NCBI GenBank assembly: GCA_963828415.1
Contig: CAWHEI010000012.1
Location: 558,001 to 622,000, forward strand
Source of the DNA: Sva-07 sp963828415
Lineage (GTDB): Bacteria > Actinomycetota > Acidimicrobiia > Acidimicrobiales > Ilumatobacteraceae
Direction: 5' to 3'
DNA: 64,000 bases
This document shows, piece by piece, positions 1 through 9,566 of this stretch. Position numbers and translations under genes: made by a program. Below the pieces are notes generated by a model. That model had not been told where the DNA came from. It worked only from the letters and a program-made list of their open reading frames with translations, and did no database searches. Positions within the stretch are counted from its first letter, which is position 1, and the number at the start of each line of letters is the position of its first letter.

Positions 1-544
1 GATTCGCCCAGTTGAGGTCGGGCTGCTCGGCGAGGAACAGGTGCAGGTACGACTGGTCGGTGGCGTCGTCGTGTGTCCACGCCGGCACCTGCTTGAACAT
101 CGCCTGCCAGTTGTTCGGCGGCGACCCGTCGGCCTGCGCGTCCGCCCACACGTACCAGTCGCGCTTGGGGTTGTCGCGCGACGAACGCGACTCGACGAAC
201 CACGGGTGCTGGTCGGAACTGTGGTTCGGTACCCAATCGAGCAGCAGCCGCATCTCACGGTCGTGAAGCCCGGCGATCAGGTCGTCGAAGTCGGCGTCGG
301 TGCCGAACACCGGGTCGATGCCGCAGTAGTCGGCGACGTCGTAGCCGAAGTCGCGCATCGGCGACGTGAAGATCGGCGACAGCCACAGGGCGTCGACGCC
401 GAGGTCGGCCAGGTAGTCGAGCTTCGACGTGATCCCGGCGAGGTCGCCGACTCCGTCCCCGTTCGAGTCGGCGAACGACCGCGGGTAGATCTGGTAGACG
501 ACGGCGTCGCGCCACCACGGTGTCGTGTCGGGCCGGTCGCTCAT
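1..544 (-). CDS. GH13 alpha-glucosidase, N-terminal part (runs off left edge)
   Basis: Glycoside hydrolase family 13 enzyme of the alpha-glucosidase / oligo-1,6-glucosidase / trehalose synthase group, which cleaves or isomerises alpha-glucosidic bonds in small sugars. Only the first 181 residues are in the window. The product opens with WWRDAVVYQIYPRSFADSNG, the usual start of the (beta/alpha)8 barrel in this group, followed by GDGVGDL and LDYLADLGVDALWLSPI. Conserved region I is present as DWVPNHSS near residues 103-110. There is no signal peptide, so the enzyme should be cytoplasmic. The ATG overlaps the stop codon of the upstream PhyH gene by four bases, so the two are probably co-translated. 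The catalytic Asp/Glu residues lie outside the window, so exact specificity cannot be given. Confidence 0.9.
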   Translation of the reverse strand, partial: MSDRPDTTPWWRDAVVYQIYPRSFADSNGDGVGDLAGITSKLDYLADLGVDALWLSPIFTSPMRDFGYDVADYCGIDPVFGTDADFDDLIAGLHDREMRLLLDWVPNHSSDQHPWFVESRSSRDNPKRDWYVWADAQADGSPPNNWQAMFKQVPAWTHDDATDQSYLHLFLAEQPDLNWAN

Positions 545-1320
545 TCGACGCCGACCAGCGGGTTCAGATCGCTCGCAGCGAGTTCGCCAGGTTCGATGTT
601 GCGCAACCACACGAGGCGGTCGAGGCGCTGGCCCTGGTTGGTCGGCTCGATCACTCGGGCACCGTCGGCGAACCAGATCACGGTCATCACCTCACGATCA
701 TGGTCGGTGCGGTTCGGGTTCGCCCGATGCAGCGTCCAGCCGAGGTGGAAGCTGGCGTCGCCGGCATGCATCGGACCGGTCGACTTGCGGGGGATGCCGG
801 CCTCGACCAGATAGCGGCCGTAGAAGGCATCGGCCTCGTCGGAAATCGCCGCGTCGCCGATCGGGCCGCCGTGGGTGCCGACTGCGAACTCGAGGTCACC
901 CATCTCGGGGTCGACATCGTGGAGCGGCAACCACATCGTGATCGTTCGATCGGTGTCGAGCGGCCAATACCACTGGTCCTGGTGCCACGGCGTGTGCCCG
1001 CCGCCGGCCACCTTGTAGAGCGCCTGATCGTGGTACACGCGCACGGCATCGACCCCGAGCAGGGCTGCGGCCGTGCGTGCGAGTTCCGGGTGCAGGGTGA
1101 TCTCGCGGACCGCCGGATCGGACTGCCACAAGTTCATGTACTGATCGAAGGCCGCCTGGTACGTCTCGTTGCCTGGTGGGAGCTCGACCTTGAACGCCGT
1201 CGGCAGCGCTGCGTTGACGATCTCGCGCAAGTGCGCCACCTCCTGGGGCGCCAGGAGGCCGCGCACGGTCACATGACCGTCTCGCTCGAGTTCCGCCCGT
1301 TCTGCGTCCCACTCCCTCAT
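541..1320 (-). CDS. Phytanoyl-CoA dioxygenase (PhyH) family protein
   Basis: A 259-residue Fe(II)/2-oxoglutarate-dependent dioxygenase of the PhyH family. The metal triad is visible as H113 and D115 in PWHQDQWYW and a distal His near residue 198 in WTLHRANPNRT, with Arg 203 as the likely 2-oxoglutarate ligand. The start MREWDAERAELERDG is chosen because the frame further upstream runs through the palindromic repeat at 1348-1400 and has no protein character. Length is normal for the family. It is the first gene of a two-gene operon with the GH13 enzyme (ATGA overlap). The substrate is not apparent; the family includes lipid, ectoine and natural product hydroxylases, and the neighbour only hints at a role near sugar metabolism. 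Confidence 0.85.
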   Translation of the reverse strand: MREWDAERAELERDGHVTVRGLLAPQEVAHLREIVNAALPTAFKVELPPGNETYQAAFDQYMNLWQSDPAVREITLHPELARTAAALLGVDAVRVYHDQALYKVAGGGHTPWHQDQWYWPLDTDRTITMWLPLHDVDPEMGDLEFAVGTHGGPIGDAAISDEADAFYGRYLVEAGIPRKSTGPMHAGDASFHLGWTLHRANPNRTDHDREVMTVIWFADGARVIEPTNQGQRLDRLVWLRNIEPGELAASDLNPLVGVE

Positions 1321-1347
1321 CACGTCAGTGTCCCACTCTTCCCCAGC

Positions 1348-1400
1348 CCGAAATCTGCCTGGATTGTCGCGCTGAGCGCGCAGATCCAGGCAAATTTCGG
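1348..1400. repeat. 53-bp palindromic repeat, family A, copy 1
   Basis: An interrupted palindrome with arms CCGAAATCTGCCTGGAT and ATCCAGGCAAATTTCGG around the core TGTCGCGCTGAGCGCGCAG. The same 53-bp unit occurs at 41901-41953 (inverted) and 42984-43036 (same orientation). This copy has drifted in the outer arm (AAATCTG in place of AAACATG). It lies between two - strand genes and could fold into a long hairpin at the nitroreductase to PhyH boundary in either transcript direction. It could be a REP-like dispersed element, a terminator, or both. Confidence 0.85.
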
Positions 1401-1421
1401 ACTTGTTGGGGGTGCTGCGGG

Positions 1422-2072
1422 TCAGACGAAGGTAGCGAAGACATCGAGGGGCTCGCGTGCGGTGGTCAGCGAGTTGATCGGCGCAGCGGGGTCGGCATGG
1501 CCGATGGCCACGCCGCAGAAGATGCGCTCCTCCGGCGGTGCGCCGACGAACTCGCTGACGGCGTGTTCGTAGACGGCCCACGCCTCCTGCGGGCACGTGT
1601 CGAGTCCCGCTTCCTGAGCGAGCAGCATGAACGTCTGCAGGTACATGCCGAGGTCCGACCATTGCGGCGGCCCCATGATCCGGTCGATGAAGCAGAAGAT
1701 CGCTGCAGGAGCACCGAAGAAGTCGAGGTTCTTCGCGAACTGCGCGAGCCGTCCGGCCTTGTCGTCGCGCTCGATGCCGAGCGTGGCATACATGTCTTCA
1801 CCGATCTTGAAACGCGACGACCGGTACGGCTCGTGGAGCGGCGAGGGATAGATGTCATAGGCCGGCGCCTCGACGGGCCGGTCGGTGAGGAACTCGCGAA
1901 AGCGCGTCATCGAGTCCCCGTTGACGACGTAGATGCGCCACGGCTGCACGTTGCCGCCCGACGGCGCCCGCGATGCGGTGGTGAGCAACTCGGCGATCAC
2001 CTCGTTCGAGACGGGGTCGGGGAGAAAGGCCCGCACGGACTTCCTGGCGTTGACAGCATCGGTCACGTTCAC
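1422..2072 (-). CDS. Nitroreductase family protein
   Basis: A FMN-dependent nitroreductase-fold oxidoreductase of about 216 residues, the usual family size. It starts with the classic N-terminal motif (DAVNARKSVRAFLPDPV), followed by ASRAPSGGNVQPWRIYVV, which binds FMN phosphate, and ends with the PEERIFCGVAIGHADP motif near the C-terminus. The GTG at 2072 (VNVTDAVNARKS) is chosen because it places the conserved Arg-Ser motif about ten residues in; the frame stays open upstream and an ATG near 2180 would overlap the start of the divergent gene. No clear ribosome binding site precedes either start. It shares a roughly 100-base divergent promoter region with the alkylsulfatase-like gene. Substrate unknown. 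Confidence 0.85.
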   Translation of the reverse strand: MNVTDAVNARKSVRAFLPDPVSNEVIAELLTTASRAPSGGNVQPWRIYVVNGDSMTRFREFLTDRPVEAPAYDIYPSPLHEPYRSSRFKIGEDMYATLGIERDDKAGRLAQFAKNLDFFGAPAAIFCFIDRIMGPPQWSDLGMYLQTFMLLAQEAGLDTCPQEAWAVYEHAVSEFVGAPPEERIFCGVAIGHADPAAPINSLTTAREPLDVFATFV

Positions 2073-2166
2073 CGCCGCAGTCTGGCCGTCGGTACAACGC
2101 GAGGCCGAACCGAGGAGGTGCAACCAGCGAAGACCATCGACGTCAGATCGGCCAGCGTCGTCGACA

Positions 2167-2172
2167 TACAGT
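2167..2172 (+). promoter_or_regulatory. Probable -10 box (TACAGT), leaderless start
   Basis: TACAGT fits the actinobacterial TANNNT -10 consensus and stands six bases before the ATG at 2179, so the transcript would begin at or next to the start codon. No Shine-Dalgarno sequence is present. The same arrangement recurs before many genes in this window. No convincing -35 was found. Confidence 0.5.
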
Positions 2173-2178
2173 CGAGCC

Positions 2179-3495
2179 ATGTCGACGATCAGGGAACTCG
2201 CGGAGGAGCACTGGCAGGGTCGGGGCGAACTGGTCCACACGCACCACCCCGTGCAACCCGTCCACGTCCACCACGACGACGGCACCACCGAGACCGCGAG
2301 CGAGGAGATCGACGACGGGCTGTTGACGCTGAAATCGATCGCCTCGGTCAATGCGCTCGACACGGGCGATGGCCTGGTGATGCTCGACACCGGCGGCGCC
2401 TTCGATCGACGGACCGTGTACAACGCCGTACGAGGCTGGCGACCGGACGCACCTGTGCGCGCCGCCGTGTACTCCCACCACCACATCGACCACGTGCTCG
2501 GCACCGCGCTGTTCGACGCCGAGGCCGCCGACAAGGGCTGGGAGCGACCGGTCGTGTACGCCCACGAGGATCTGCCCGCTCACTTCCGCCGCTACGAACA
2601 GACCGGGGGATGGAACACAGCAATCAACCGCCGCCAGTTCGCGATCGACGTTCCCCAGTTCTCGTGGCCGAGCGAGTACCGCGACCCCGACGTCACCTAC
2701 GCCACGCACCTCACGTTCAATCGGGGCGACCTGACCTTCGAGTTGCACCACGCCCGGGGCGAGACCGACGATGCGACCTGGACCTGGGTACCCGAGCGCA
2801 AGGTGCTGCATCCCGGCGACCTGTTCATCTGGGCGCTGCCGAATGCCGGCAATCCGCAGAAGGTCCAGCGCTACCTGTCCGACTGGGGCGCCGCGCTGCG
2901 CCAGATGGCCGCGCTGCGCCCCGAGATCCTGCTCGCCGGGCACGGCCTGCCGATCTTCGGATCCGACCGCATCGTGATGGCGCTCACCGACACCGCCGAG
3001 CTGCTCGAGTCGATCGAGAGCCAGACATTGGCCATCATGAACCAGGGCAAGAGCCTCGACACCTGCCTGCACGAAGTGACCGTGCCGGCCCACCTCGCCG
3101 ACAAGCCCTACCTGCAGGCGGTGTACGACCATCCGCAGTTCCTGATCCGCAACGTGTGGCGTCGATACGGAGGATGGTGGGACGGCGAGCCCGACAACCT
3201 CTTGCCGTCACCGCGTGCGCAGCAGGCGACGGAGTGGGTCGAACTGGCCGGCGGTGTCGACCGGGTGCTCGTGCGGGCACAGGAGGTGCTCGCCGCCGGC
3301 GATGCCCGCCTCGCGTGTCACCTCGTGGAGTTCGCCGCCCTGGCCGCTCCCGAGAACGCCGACGTCTGGAGCGTACGCGCCACCGTGTATGCCGCCCATT
3401 CGGCGCAGCACACCTCGTCGATGGCACGCAACCTGCTCGGCCACGCTGCGCTGGCCAGCGAACAGGGCAAGCGCGACCTCGCCGGCAACTACTGA
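2179..3495 (+). CDS. Alkylsulfatase-type metallo-beta-lactamase-fold hydrolase
   Basis: A 438-residue protein resembling the SdsA1/BDS1 group of linear alkyl sulfatases, dinuclear zinc enzymes that hydrolyse alkyl sulfate esters. The metallo-beta-lactamase metal motif is SHHHIDHVLG at residues 99-108. The conserved HPGDLFIWALPNAGNPQKVQ and LLAGHGLPIFG motifs follow, then the alkylsulfatase dimerisation region (YGGWWDGEPDNLLPSP) and part of an SCP2-like helical C-terminal half. It lacks the signal peptide of Pseudomonas SdsA1 and is shorter than SdsA1 (about 650 residues) because the C-terminal SCP2-like sterol-carrier domain is missing or reduced. It is followed at once by a perfect 25-bp-stem palindrome that should terminate transcription. 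True substrate is inferred from family only. Confidence 0.85.
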   Translation: MSTIRELAEEHWQGRGELVHTHHPVQPVHVHHDDGTTETASEEIDDGLLTLKSIASVNALDTGDGLVMLDTGGAFDRRTVYNAVRGWRPDAPVRAAVYSHHHIDHVLGTALFDAEAADKGWERPVVYAHEDLPAHFRRYEQTGGWNTAINRRQFAIDVPQFSWPSEYRDPDVTYATHLTFNRGDLTFELHHARGETDDATWTWVPERKVLHPGDLFIWALPNAGNPQKVQRYLSDWGAALRQMAALRPEILLAGHGLPIFGSDRIVMALTDTAELLESIESQTLAIMNQGKSLDTCLHEVTVPAHLADKPYLQAVYDHPQFLIRNVWRRYGGWWDGEPDNLLPSPRAQQATEWVELAGGVDRVLVRAQEVLAAGDARLACHLVEFAALAAPENADVWSVRATVYAAHSAQHTSSMARNLLGHAALASEQGKRDLAGNY

Positions 3496-3507
3496 GCCCC
3501 CGCTCAA

Positions 3508-3565
3508 CCACGTTTGCGTTGCACTTCTGGTGAACCGGGTCACCAGAAGTGCAACGCAAACGTGG
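3508..3565. terminator. 58-bp palindrome, family B, copy 1 (bidirectional terminator candidate)
   Basis: A perfect inverted repeat: two 25-base arms, beginning CCACGTTTGCGTTGCACTTC and ending with its exact complement, around an 8-base loop AACCGGGT. It lies between two convergent genes. A near-identical copy of the same length sits between convergent genes at 31901-31958. Position suggests a bidirectional terminator. The conserved sequence, beyond what a hairpin needs, suggests a dispersed element family. There is no long T-run on either side. Confidence 0.8.
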
Positions 3566-3576
3566 TGGTGGGTGGG

Positions 3577-4044
3577 TCAGCGGGCGATGTTCTTGACGGT
3601 GCCGACGAGCGGAGCGCCGTTGCCTTCGCCGATCACGCACACGATCTGGCGGTCGTCGTCGCGGTCCCACGAGTTGAGGGTTGGCACGAGCCACGAGAAG
3701 AACAGCTCGGAGTCGAACGCGCTCACACCGACGTAGTCCTCGAACGCCCCGAGGCACTTGGCCTGGGCGTCGGCTTCCAATGCTTCGAAACCGGGGTAGG
3801 TGGCTGCCTCGCTGAACTCGATCGCGTAGATCTCGTGCGTGTGCGGCTCGCCGCACGGCACGACTGGGAGCACGGTGATCTCGGCATCGATCGAGTCGCC
3901 GAAGTCCAAGCAGGTGCCGATCTCGCTGTCGGCCAGATCGATCACGGGCTCGCCGTCGTCACCGCCGGAACAGGCCGCGACGACGAGCGCGCCGAGCAGC
4001 ACGACCGCAGCGATCCGCAACCGGGAGGACTCCAGTGACACCAT
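3577..4044 (-). CDS. Septum-formation-family lipoprotein
   Basis: A 155-residue predicted lipoprotein. The N-terminus has charged residues, a hydrophobic stretch (IAAVVLLGALVVAACSGG) and a lipobox ending VAAC, so the mature protein should be lipid-anchored on the outer face of the membrane. The body contains CLDFGD, VPCGEPHTHEIYAI and a C-terminal VCVIG, the pattern of the actinobacterial septum-formation domain (PF13845-like) with paired cysteines. The ATG at 4044 is favoured because a TACGGT box (4054-4059) stands nine bases upstream; the frame upstream does not look coding. It is transcribed away from the injection system genes, and nothing ties it to them beyond adjacency. Confidence 0.75.
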   Translation of the reverse strand: MVSLESSRLRIAAVVLLGALVVAACSGGDDGEPVIDLADSEIGTCLDFGDSIDAEITVLPVVPCGEPHTHEIYAIEFSEAATYPGFEALEADAQAKCLGAFEDYVGVSAFDSELFFSWLVPTLNSWDRDDDRQIVCVIGEGNGAPLVGTVKNIAR

Positions 4045-4053
4045 GATGCGGCG

Positions 4054-4059
4054 ACCGTA
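4054..4059 (-). promoter_or_regulatory. Probable -10 box (TACGGT) for the lipoprotein gene
   Basis: TANNNT box nine bases before the ATG at 4044, read on the - strand. There is no ribosome binding site between box and start, consistent with a leaderless or nearly leaderless transcript. Confidence 0.45.
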
Positions 4060-4135
4060 GCCCATCGACTCCGCCCGACCGTTTCGCGCATCGCACCCCT
4101 CCCCAGCGGCGACCGCCGCCCCACCCACGATCAGC

Positions 4136-4141
4136 TAGGGT
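4136..4141 (+). promoter_or_regulatory. Probable -10 box (TAGGGT) for the pvc16 operon
   Basis: TAGGGT matches TANNNT and lies 41 bases before the GTG at 4183, leaving a leader that carries a good ribosome binding site (GGTGGAG at 4171-4177, five bases from the GTG). It is probably the promoter of the whole + strand eCIS operon 4183-16733. No clear -35 was found. Confidence 0.4.
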
Positions 4142-4182
4142 CTGCCCTCGGAGCGCGGGACGAGGAGCGGGGTGGAGCAACG

Positions 4183-4953
4183 GTGCTGGAACTGATCGAC
4201 GAGGGCCTCGAGGCCTTCTTCCGAGGCTCGGTTCCTCTCAGCGCCACCGACGTCGATGTGTCCTTCGAGGCGCCCGACAAGGACTGGAGCGCGAAACTCA
4301 CGCGCCCGACTGTGAACCTCTTCCTGTGGGACATTCGCCGCTCGGTCAATTCCCGCAGCGGCATGCGCACGGTCGAGGTCGACGGCGCGATCGTCCACCA
4401 GCCGGCGCATCCCATCGTCGAGCTCCGCTACCTGATCACCGCGTGGACCTCCGATCACGGTGACGAACGCGGGCTGCTCGCCGGCATGATGCGGGCACTG
4501 CTCACGCACGGAGCGATCGCTCGCGAGTACCTCCCGTCTGCCTACGACAAACTCGAGGTGCCGATTCTGACGATGGCCAGGGTCGGCGAAGACCACATGG
4601 ACGTGTTCAAAGCACTGCAGGGCCAGCTCAAGCCGGGTATCAACGTGGTGTTGACCACCCAGTTCGACACCGGGTTCTCGATCCCGGCCGGCCCCCCGGT
4701 CGGCGCACTCGAGACGGCACTCGGACGCCCGGGAAGCGAGATGGAACGGCGACGACGAGTGGCTGGCGAGGTCGTCGATGCAGTCGACCGCGGTCTCGTC
4801 GGGGCTGTCGTGCGTGCACCGTCCGACATGACCCAGGTGAACCCGCAGGGCCAGTTCCTGCTTCGCGCCAGCGCCGGTGACGAGATCGTGCTCGAGGGTG
4901 AACCCTCGCTCGTTGCGACGGTACCCGCCAACGGTGGGATCAGATTCGAGTGA
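4183..4953 (+). CDS. eCIS cap protein, Pvc16/DUF4255 family
   Basis: A 256-residue protein whose first 190 residues match the DUF4255 (Pvc16 N-terminal) family, the terminator that caps the sheath and tube of contractile injection systems. Visible family features are the N-terminal LIDEGLEAFFRGSV, the PTVNLFLWDIRRSVNSRSG block and HPIVELRYLITAWTSDHGDE. Residues past about 195 form a small beta-rich tail. It starts with GTG; GGTGGAG five bases upstream supports that choice. It is the first gene of a + strand operon: four bases separate its stop from the next ATG. The protein should sit at the membrane-distal end of the particle, so co-expression with the three large membrane proteins downstream is notable. 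Confidence 0.9.
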   Translation: MLELIDEGLEAFFRGSVPLSATDVDVSFEAPDKDWSAKLTRPTVNLFLWDIRRSVNSRSGMRTVEVDGAIVHQPAHPIVELRYLITAWTSDHGDERGLLAGMMRALLTHGAIAREYLPSAYDKLEVPILTMARVGEDHMDVFKALQGQLKPGINVVLTTQFDTGFSIPAGPPVGALETALGRPGSEMERRRRVAGEVVDAVDRGLVGAVVRAPSDMTQVNPQGQFLLRASAGDEIVLEGEPSLVATVPANGGIRFE

Positions 4954-4957
4954 GTCG

Positions 4958-7141
4958 ATGAAGACCGATCTCGAGCTGAGTCACCTCACCGTCGAGCCGG
5001 GCCACAGCGGTCGAGTCGAGATCGCCGTCACCAACAATGCGGACGTGATCGACGGCATCACGGCGATCATCGACGGCATCAACCCTGACTGGATCCGGCT
5101 CGATCAGCCCCTGATCAGCCTGTTCCCCGAGGCGTCAGGCCAGCTGGCCTTGGTGTTCGACATCCCCAGGTCCTGCCCTGCCGGCGACTACCTGGTGATC
5201 GTGCGAATCGTGTCGACCCTCGACGCTGATCGTCAGACCGTCCACGACTTCTGGCTCACCGTCTCGCCGGCGCCTGCGCTCGCCGTCACGGTCACTCCGC
5301 GCATCGTCACCGGAGGCTCCGTTGCCCAGTTCACGGCGACGGTCGAGAACACGGGCAACACGACCGCTGATGTGATGATCGAGGCACTCGAGCCGACGCG
5401 CGAAATCGACTGCATCCCGGATCCGACGAGTCTCGTGATCCCGCAGGAGCAAGAGGCTCCCGTCGAGATCGAGCTGCGGGGCAAGCGGCCCTGGTTCGGT
5501 GACCCGGTCGTCCGCACGATCACGGTCACCGCCCGCACCGACGATGTGGCGGTCGAGGAACTCGTCACCTTCCGTCAGCGAGCCAGGATTCCCCGCGGAC
5601 TGCTCACGGCGTTGATCCTCGCGTCGATCGTGCTGCTGTGGGCGTTCATCTTCCTGTTCGTCGTCACCGAACTCCGGCGCACCGAAGCAGCGGCGAAGGC
5701 GGTGGGCACCGACTTCCTGACCGGTCCCGAGAACATTCCGATCGCTCGCGTCGCAGCGACCATCGAGGGCATGGTGATCGCCACGACGACCGGCGACGGG
5801 ATTCCTCGCATCACCGTCGAGGCGCTGCGACTGACGTCCGACGGCACCCTCGAATCCGTGGGATCCGCGGCCACCGGCGATGACGGCACCTACTCACTGC
5901 AGAGTCTGATCCCCGGCACCTACAAGGTCCGCTACAGCTCGACGGGCTACCAGACGGTGTGGTTCGAGGATGGCGGCGACCCCGCGACCGCCGAAGAGAT
6001 CCTGCTCGACCCGCTCGAGGTCCTCGAGGATCTGAACGTGGAGATGGTCGGCGACCTCGGCGAGTTGTTCGGCGAGATCGCCGTGCCCCCGGACGCCATC
6101 GGTGTGCCACTCACGGTGACCGCGACGCAGGTCGTCGAACGCAGCGACGGCTCCACGGGCGGTGGAGCCGAGGTTGCGCCCGTGGTCACCACCGATGGCA
6201 AGTTCACGCTGACCGGACTGGCGACCCCCGCGACGTACTTGATCACGGTGACGGGCGACGGCTTCCAGACCCAGCAGTTCGAGCAGACACTCACGGGCGG
6301 CCAGGCAACGGTGCTGAACACCGTGCAGTTGTCTGCAGCGACAGGAACGATCAGCGGGACCGTACGTGACGGCAACGGGCTCCCACTGGGCGGAGTTGCG
6401 ATCACGGCCCGCTCCGGCGACCTGGTGATCAGGTCGGTCACCCCGACCACAGGAAACGTCGGTCAGTTCCAGATCATCGGCCTACCGACGCCCCAGACGT
6501 ATTCGATCACGTTCGAGTTCCCCGGCTACACCTCGAGCACGATCGCCCTCAGCCTCGAAGCCGGACAGAACCGCAGCGGCGTCGACGTGCGCCTCTTCGG
6601 TGGCAATGGCACGGTCACCGGCGTCGCCGTCGGCCAGGACGGCACCGCGATCGGAGGGGCCACGGTGACCGTGTTGGGTGACAACACCGAGTCGACCACC
6701 ACCACGCTGACCACGGGCGGCATCGGCGGCGGTCCAGGGACGTTCACGGTGACCGACCTTCCGGTTCCGGGGAACTACACGATCAGCATCACGGCGTCAG
6801 GCTTCCAGACCGAGACGCTGAGTGCGTTCTTCCTGGGCGGCGCCGAACAGAACCTCGGCCAGGTCGTGCTGCTGCCCTCCACGTCGACCGTTCGAGGCAC
6901 GGTGTCCGCTGGCGGCGCCGGGCTCGGCGAGGTCGAGATCACCTTGAGCGACGGCACGCCGCGAACGCGAGTGACGCGAAGTGCATCGAATCCGGCCGGT
7001 GCGTACTCATTCGCCGGGATCGCCCCGGGGTCGTACACCGTCCGCTTCACGAAGTCCGGCTACACCACGAAGGTGGTGTCCGTGCAGGTCGTGGCCGGCG
7101 TCAACGCAACGGTCAACACCTCGCTGGTGGCGAGCCCGTGA
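4958..7141 (+). CDS. Signal-anchor membrane protein with carboxypeptidase-regulatory-like repeats (1 of 3)
   Basis: A 727-residue protein of no named function. The first 205 residues look like two immunoglobulin-like beta-sandwich domains (VTNNADVIDGITAIIDGIN, later VENTGNTTADVMIEALEP) and lack a signal peptide. One transmembrane helix follows (LLTALILASIVLLWAFIFLF, near 214-236), preceded by RQRARIPR; by the positive-inside rule the N-terminal half is cytoplasmic and the rest is outside. The exterior part has about five carboxypeptidase-regulatory-like (CarbRD) repeats, each with GTVxG, GxYxxxxLPxPGxYxVxxxxxGY spacing. It is translationally coupled to the next gene by a GTGA overlap. Two paralogues follow. 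Being between the cap gene and the facing structural operon, it is likely an eCIS accessory part; docking to the membrane is inference. Confidence 0.8.
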   Translation: MKTDLELSHLTVEPGHSGRVEIAVTNNADVIDGITAIIDGINPDWIRLDQPLISLFPEASGQLALVFDIPRSCPAGDYLVIVRIVSTLDADRQTVHDFWLTVSPAPALAVTVTPRIVTGGSVAQFTATVENTGNTTADVMIEALEPTREIDCIPDPTSLVIPQEQEAPVEIELRGKRPWFGDPVVRTITVTARTDDVAVEELVTFRQRARIPRGLLTALILASIVLLWAFIFLFVVTELRRTEAAAKAVGTDFLTGPENIPIARVAATIEGMVIATTTGDGIPRITVEALRLTSDGTLESVGSAATGDDGTYSLQSLIPGTYKVRYSSTGYQTVWFEDGGDPATAEEILLDPLEVLEDLNVEMVGDLGELFGEIAVPPDAIGVPLTVTATQVVERSDGSTGGGAEVAPVVTTDGKFTLTGLATPATYLITVTGDGFQTQQFEQTLTGGQATVLNTVQLSAATGTISGTVRDGNGLPLGGVAITARSGDLVIRSVTPTTGNVGQFQIIGLPTPQTYSITFEFPGYTSSTIALSLEAGQNRSGVDVRLFGGNGTVTGVAVGQDGTAIGGATVTVLGDNTESTTTTLTTGGIGGGPGTFTVTDLPVPGNYTISITASGFQTETLSAFFLGGAEQNLGQVVLLPSTSTVRGTVSAGGAGLGEVEITLSDGTPRTRVTRSASNPAGAYSFAGIAPGSYTVRFTKSGYTTKVVSVQVVAGVNATVNTSLVASP

Positions 7142-9566
7142 AGACACTTGCCTGGCCGGAGACAGTCGCAGTGGCGCCCGGTGAGTCCGGCCTGATCTCG
7201 GTGGCCGTCACGAACTCGTCGTCGGTCATCGACGCGTACCGCGTGCAGGTGTTCGGCCTCGACCCGAGCTGGGTCGAGATCGAACCGGCCCGGCTGTCGC
7301 TGTTCCCCGGCGAGACCGCGAACGTTGCCGTGAACCTCCGACTGCCGGCCGACTACCCGGCATCGCAGCGCACGCTCACCGTCAATGTCGCCTCCGACGA
7401 CGACCCCGGCAGCTTCGCACTCAATCAGATCGAACTCGCCGTTCAGCCAAAGACCAAGACCTCACTGCAGATGGATCCGGTGATGATCACCGCCGGCCGG
7501 CGCGCGACCTTCGGAATGGTCATCGGTAACGAGGGCAATGCTCCGGTCACCGCAACTGCCTACGCGATCGACCCCGAGGATCTGGCCGAGTTCACCTTCG
7601 ACCCGCCAGAGGTGGTCGTCGCACCGGGACGCGAACAGGTGATCCAGGTCACGGCCGAACGCGGTCGATCGTGGTTCGGTCCGCCACGACCGAGGACGTT
7701 CACCTTCGGCGTCGACGCCGAGACGCAGGTCGAGGCGCTCGCCACGTTCATCCAACGACCACGCATCGGACGCTGGATGCTCACGCTGCTCGGCCTGCTC
7801 ACGGCGGCCGCCGTGTTCGCCGCGGTGCTGAGCCGGTCCTTCGACCAGGTGGTCGAGGAGGCACGGGTTTCGACCGGGGTGATCGATGCTGCACTCAGCA
7901 CCGGCGGCGCCGGCGGCGCGGTCGTGCCCGCCAACCCCGGCACCGTCCGGGGCACCCTGGTGTCGCGCACGACTGGCACCGGATTCTCCGGTGCAACTGC
8001 GGAGCTCTACGTCGAGGGTGACGAGACGACGCCGGTGTCGTCGGCGGCGACCGACGACGACGGCGCGTTCACGTTCTCGAACCTCGGCGCCGGCACCTAC
8101 CTCCTGCAGCTCAGCGGATCGGGCGTCAATCAGATCTGGTACGGCAACACCGCCACGTCGGACGGCTCGACGCCCATCGAAGTGGAGTTGGGAGAGATCA
8201 CGCTGCTCGAGCCGATCCAGATCGGTGGGATCCCGGTTCCCGTGGAAGGCGTCGTCGCAATCGACGATCCGAGCGGCACCACCATCACGCTGCTCGCTCC
8301 CGGACAGTCCGATCCGAGCGCTCCGGGTGTAGTCGCCACCGTCGAGGTGGGACCAGATGGCATGTTCGTACTGCCCGACATCCCCTCGCCGGGCCAATAT
8401 GAGATGGTCATCTCGAAGCCCGGGTTTGCAACCGAAACTCGAGCGGTCGTGCTCCAGCCGGGCCAGGGTCTTGGTGACATCGAAATCACGCTGCGGCCCG
8501 GCAACGGAGTCATCACGGGTACGGTCAGCGCGCCGGGACGCCCACTCGGTGGCGCCACCGTCATCGCCACCGACGGCACCAACCGGGTCGAAACCGTGTC
8601 GTTGACGGAAGGCGACGTCGGATCCTTCACCCTTCGTGACCTCGCAGTCCCCGGCCAGTACACCGTCACGATCAGCGCTCCCGGGTTCTCGACCGAGGCG
8701 CGCACCGTCGCGCTCGAGACGTCGGCGCCGAACGCCGAGTTCGGGGTCCAACTCATTCCAGCGACCGGATCGGTGACCGGCCGAGCACTCGTCAACGGCG
8801 CACCGGCCCGCGGACTCACCGTGAACATCACTGGCGGCGACATCAACCGAACTACCGCAGTGGTCAGCCAAGGAAGTGCTGCTGGCACGTATTCGTTCTT
8901 CAACCTTCCCGCACCGCGCACTTACACCCTCACGTTCTCCGGCGCCGACACGATCCCACAGGTTCGCGTGGTCGATCTCGACCCGTTGGCAGGCACGCAG
9001 AACCAGACGGGGGTCGACGTCAGCTTGTCGCCGGAACGCACTACCGTCGGCGGCGTGGTGCTGGACGTGGACGGGACTCCTGCGTCGCAGGCGACGGTGA
9101 GCTTGACGGATGGCGCGGACGCACTGGTGATGCTGACGGCCGACGAACCCACCCGGGGACGCTTCGAGTTCGCCAACATCGCCCCGGGGGCCTACACGCT
9201 CACGGCCAGCCGGGTGGGCACCGTCCCGGTCGTCATCCTGGTCAACGTCTCGTCGTCGAATCCCGTACCCGACCTCACCGTGCAACTCGGTCAGCAGGCC
9301 AGCGTGTCCGGCCGAGTGATCGCCACGGACGTGTCGGTACGCCAGTACACGATGAAGCTGTACGAGACGGCGCTGTTCCCGGTCACGCCGAAACTGGTCA
9401 CGACCACCGACGCAACCGGTTCGTACCGCTTCAGTGCGCTCGATGCCCCCGTCGACTACGTCATCGCCGTGTTCGCCAGCCCTGACGCATCTGATCCTCT
9501 CGATTCCGAAGTGATTCGCACCCAGCCCGGCGCGAACATCACCGTCCCCGATTTCGTGATCAGACA

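Noticed and set aside
1497..3533. Long + strand reading frame of 678 codons across the nitroreductase and alkylsulfatase genes
   Set aside because: It is antisense to the nitroreductase and out of frame with the alkylsulfatase; composition is Arg-rich and motif-free, as is usual for shadow frames in GC-rich DNA.
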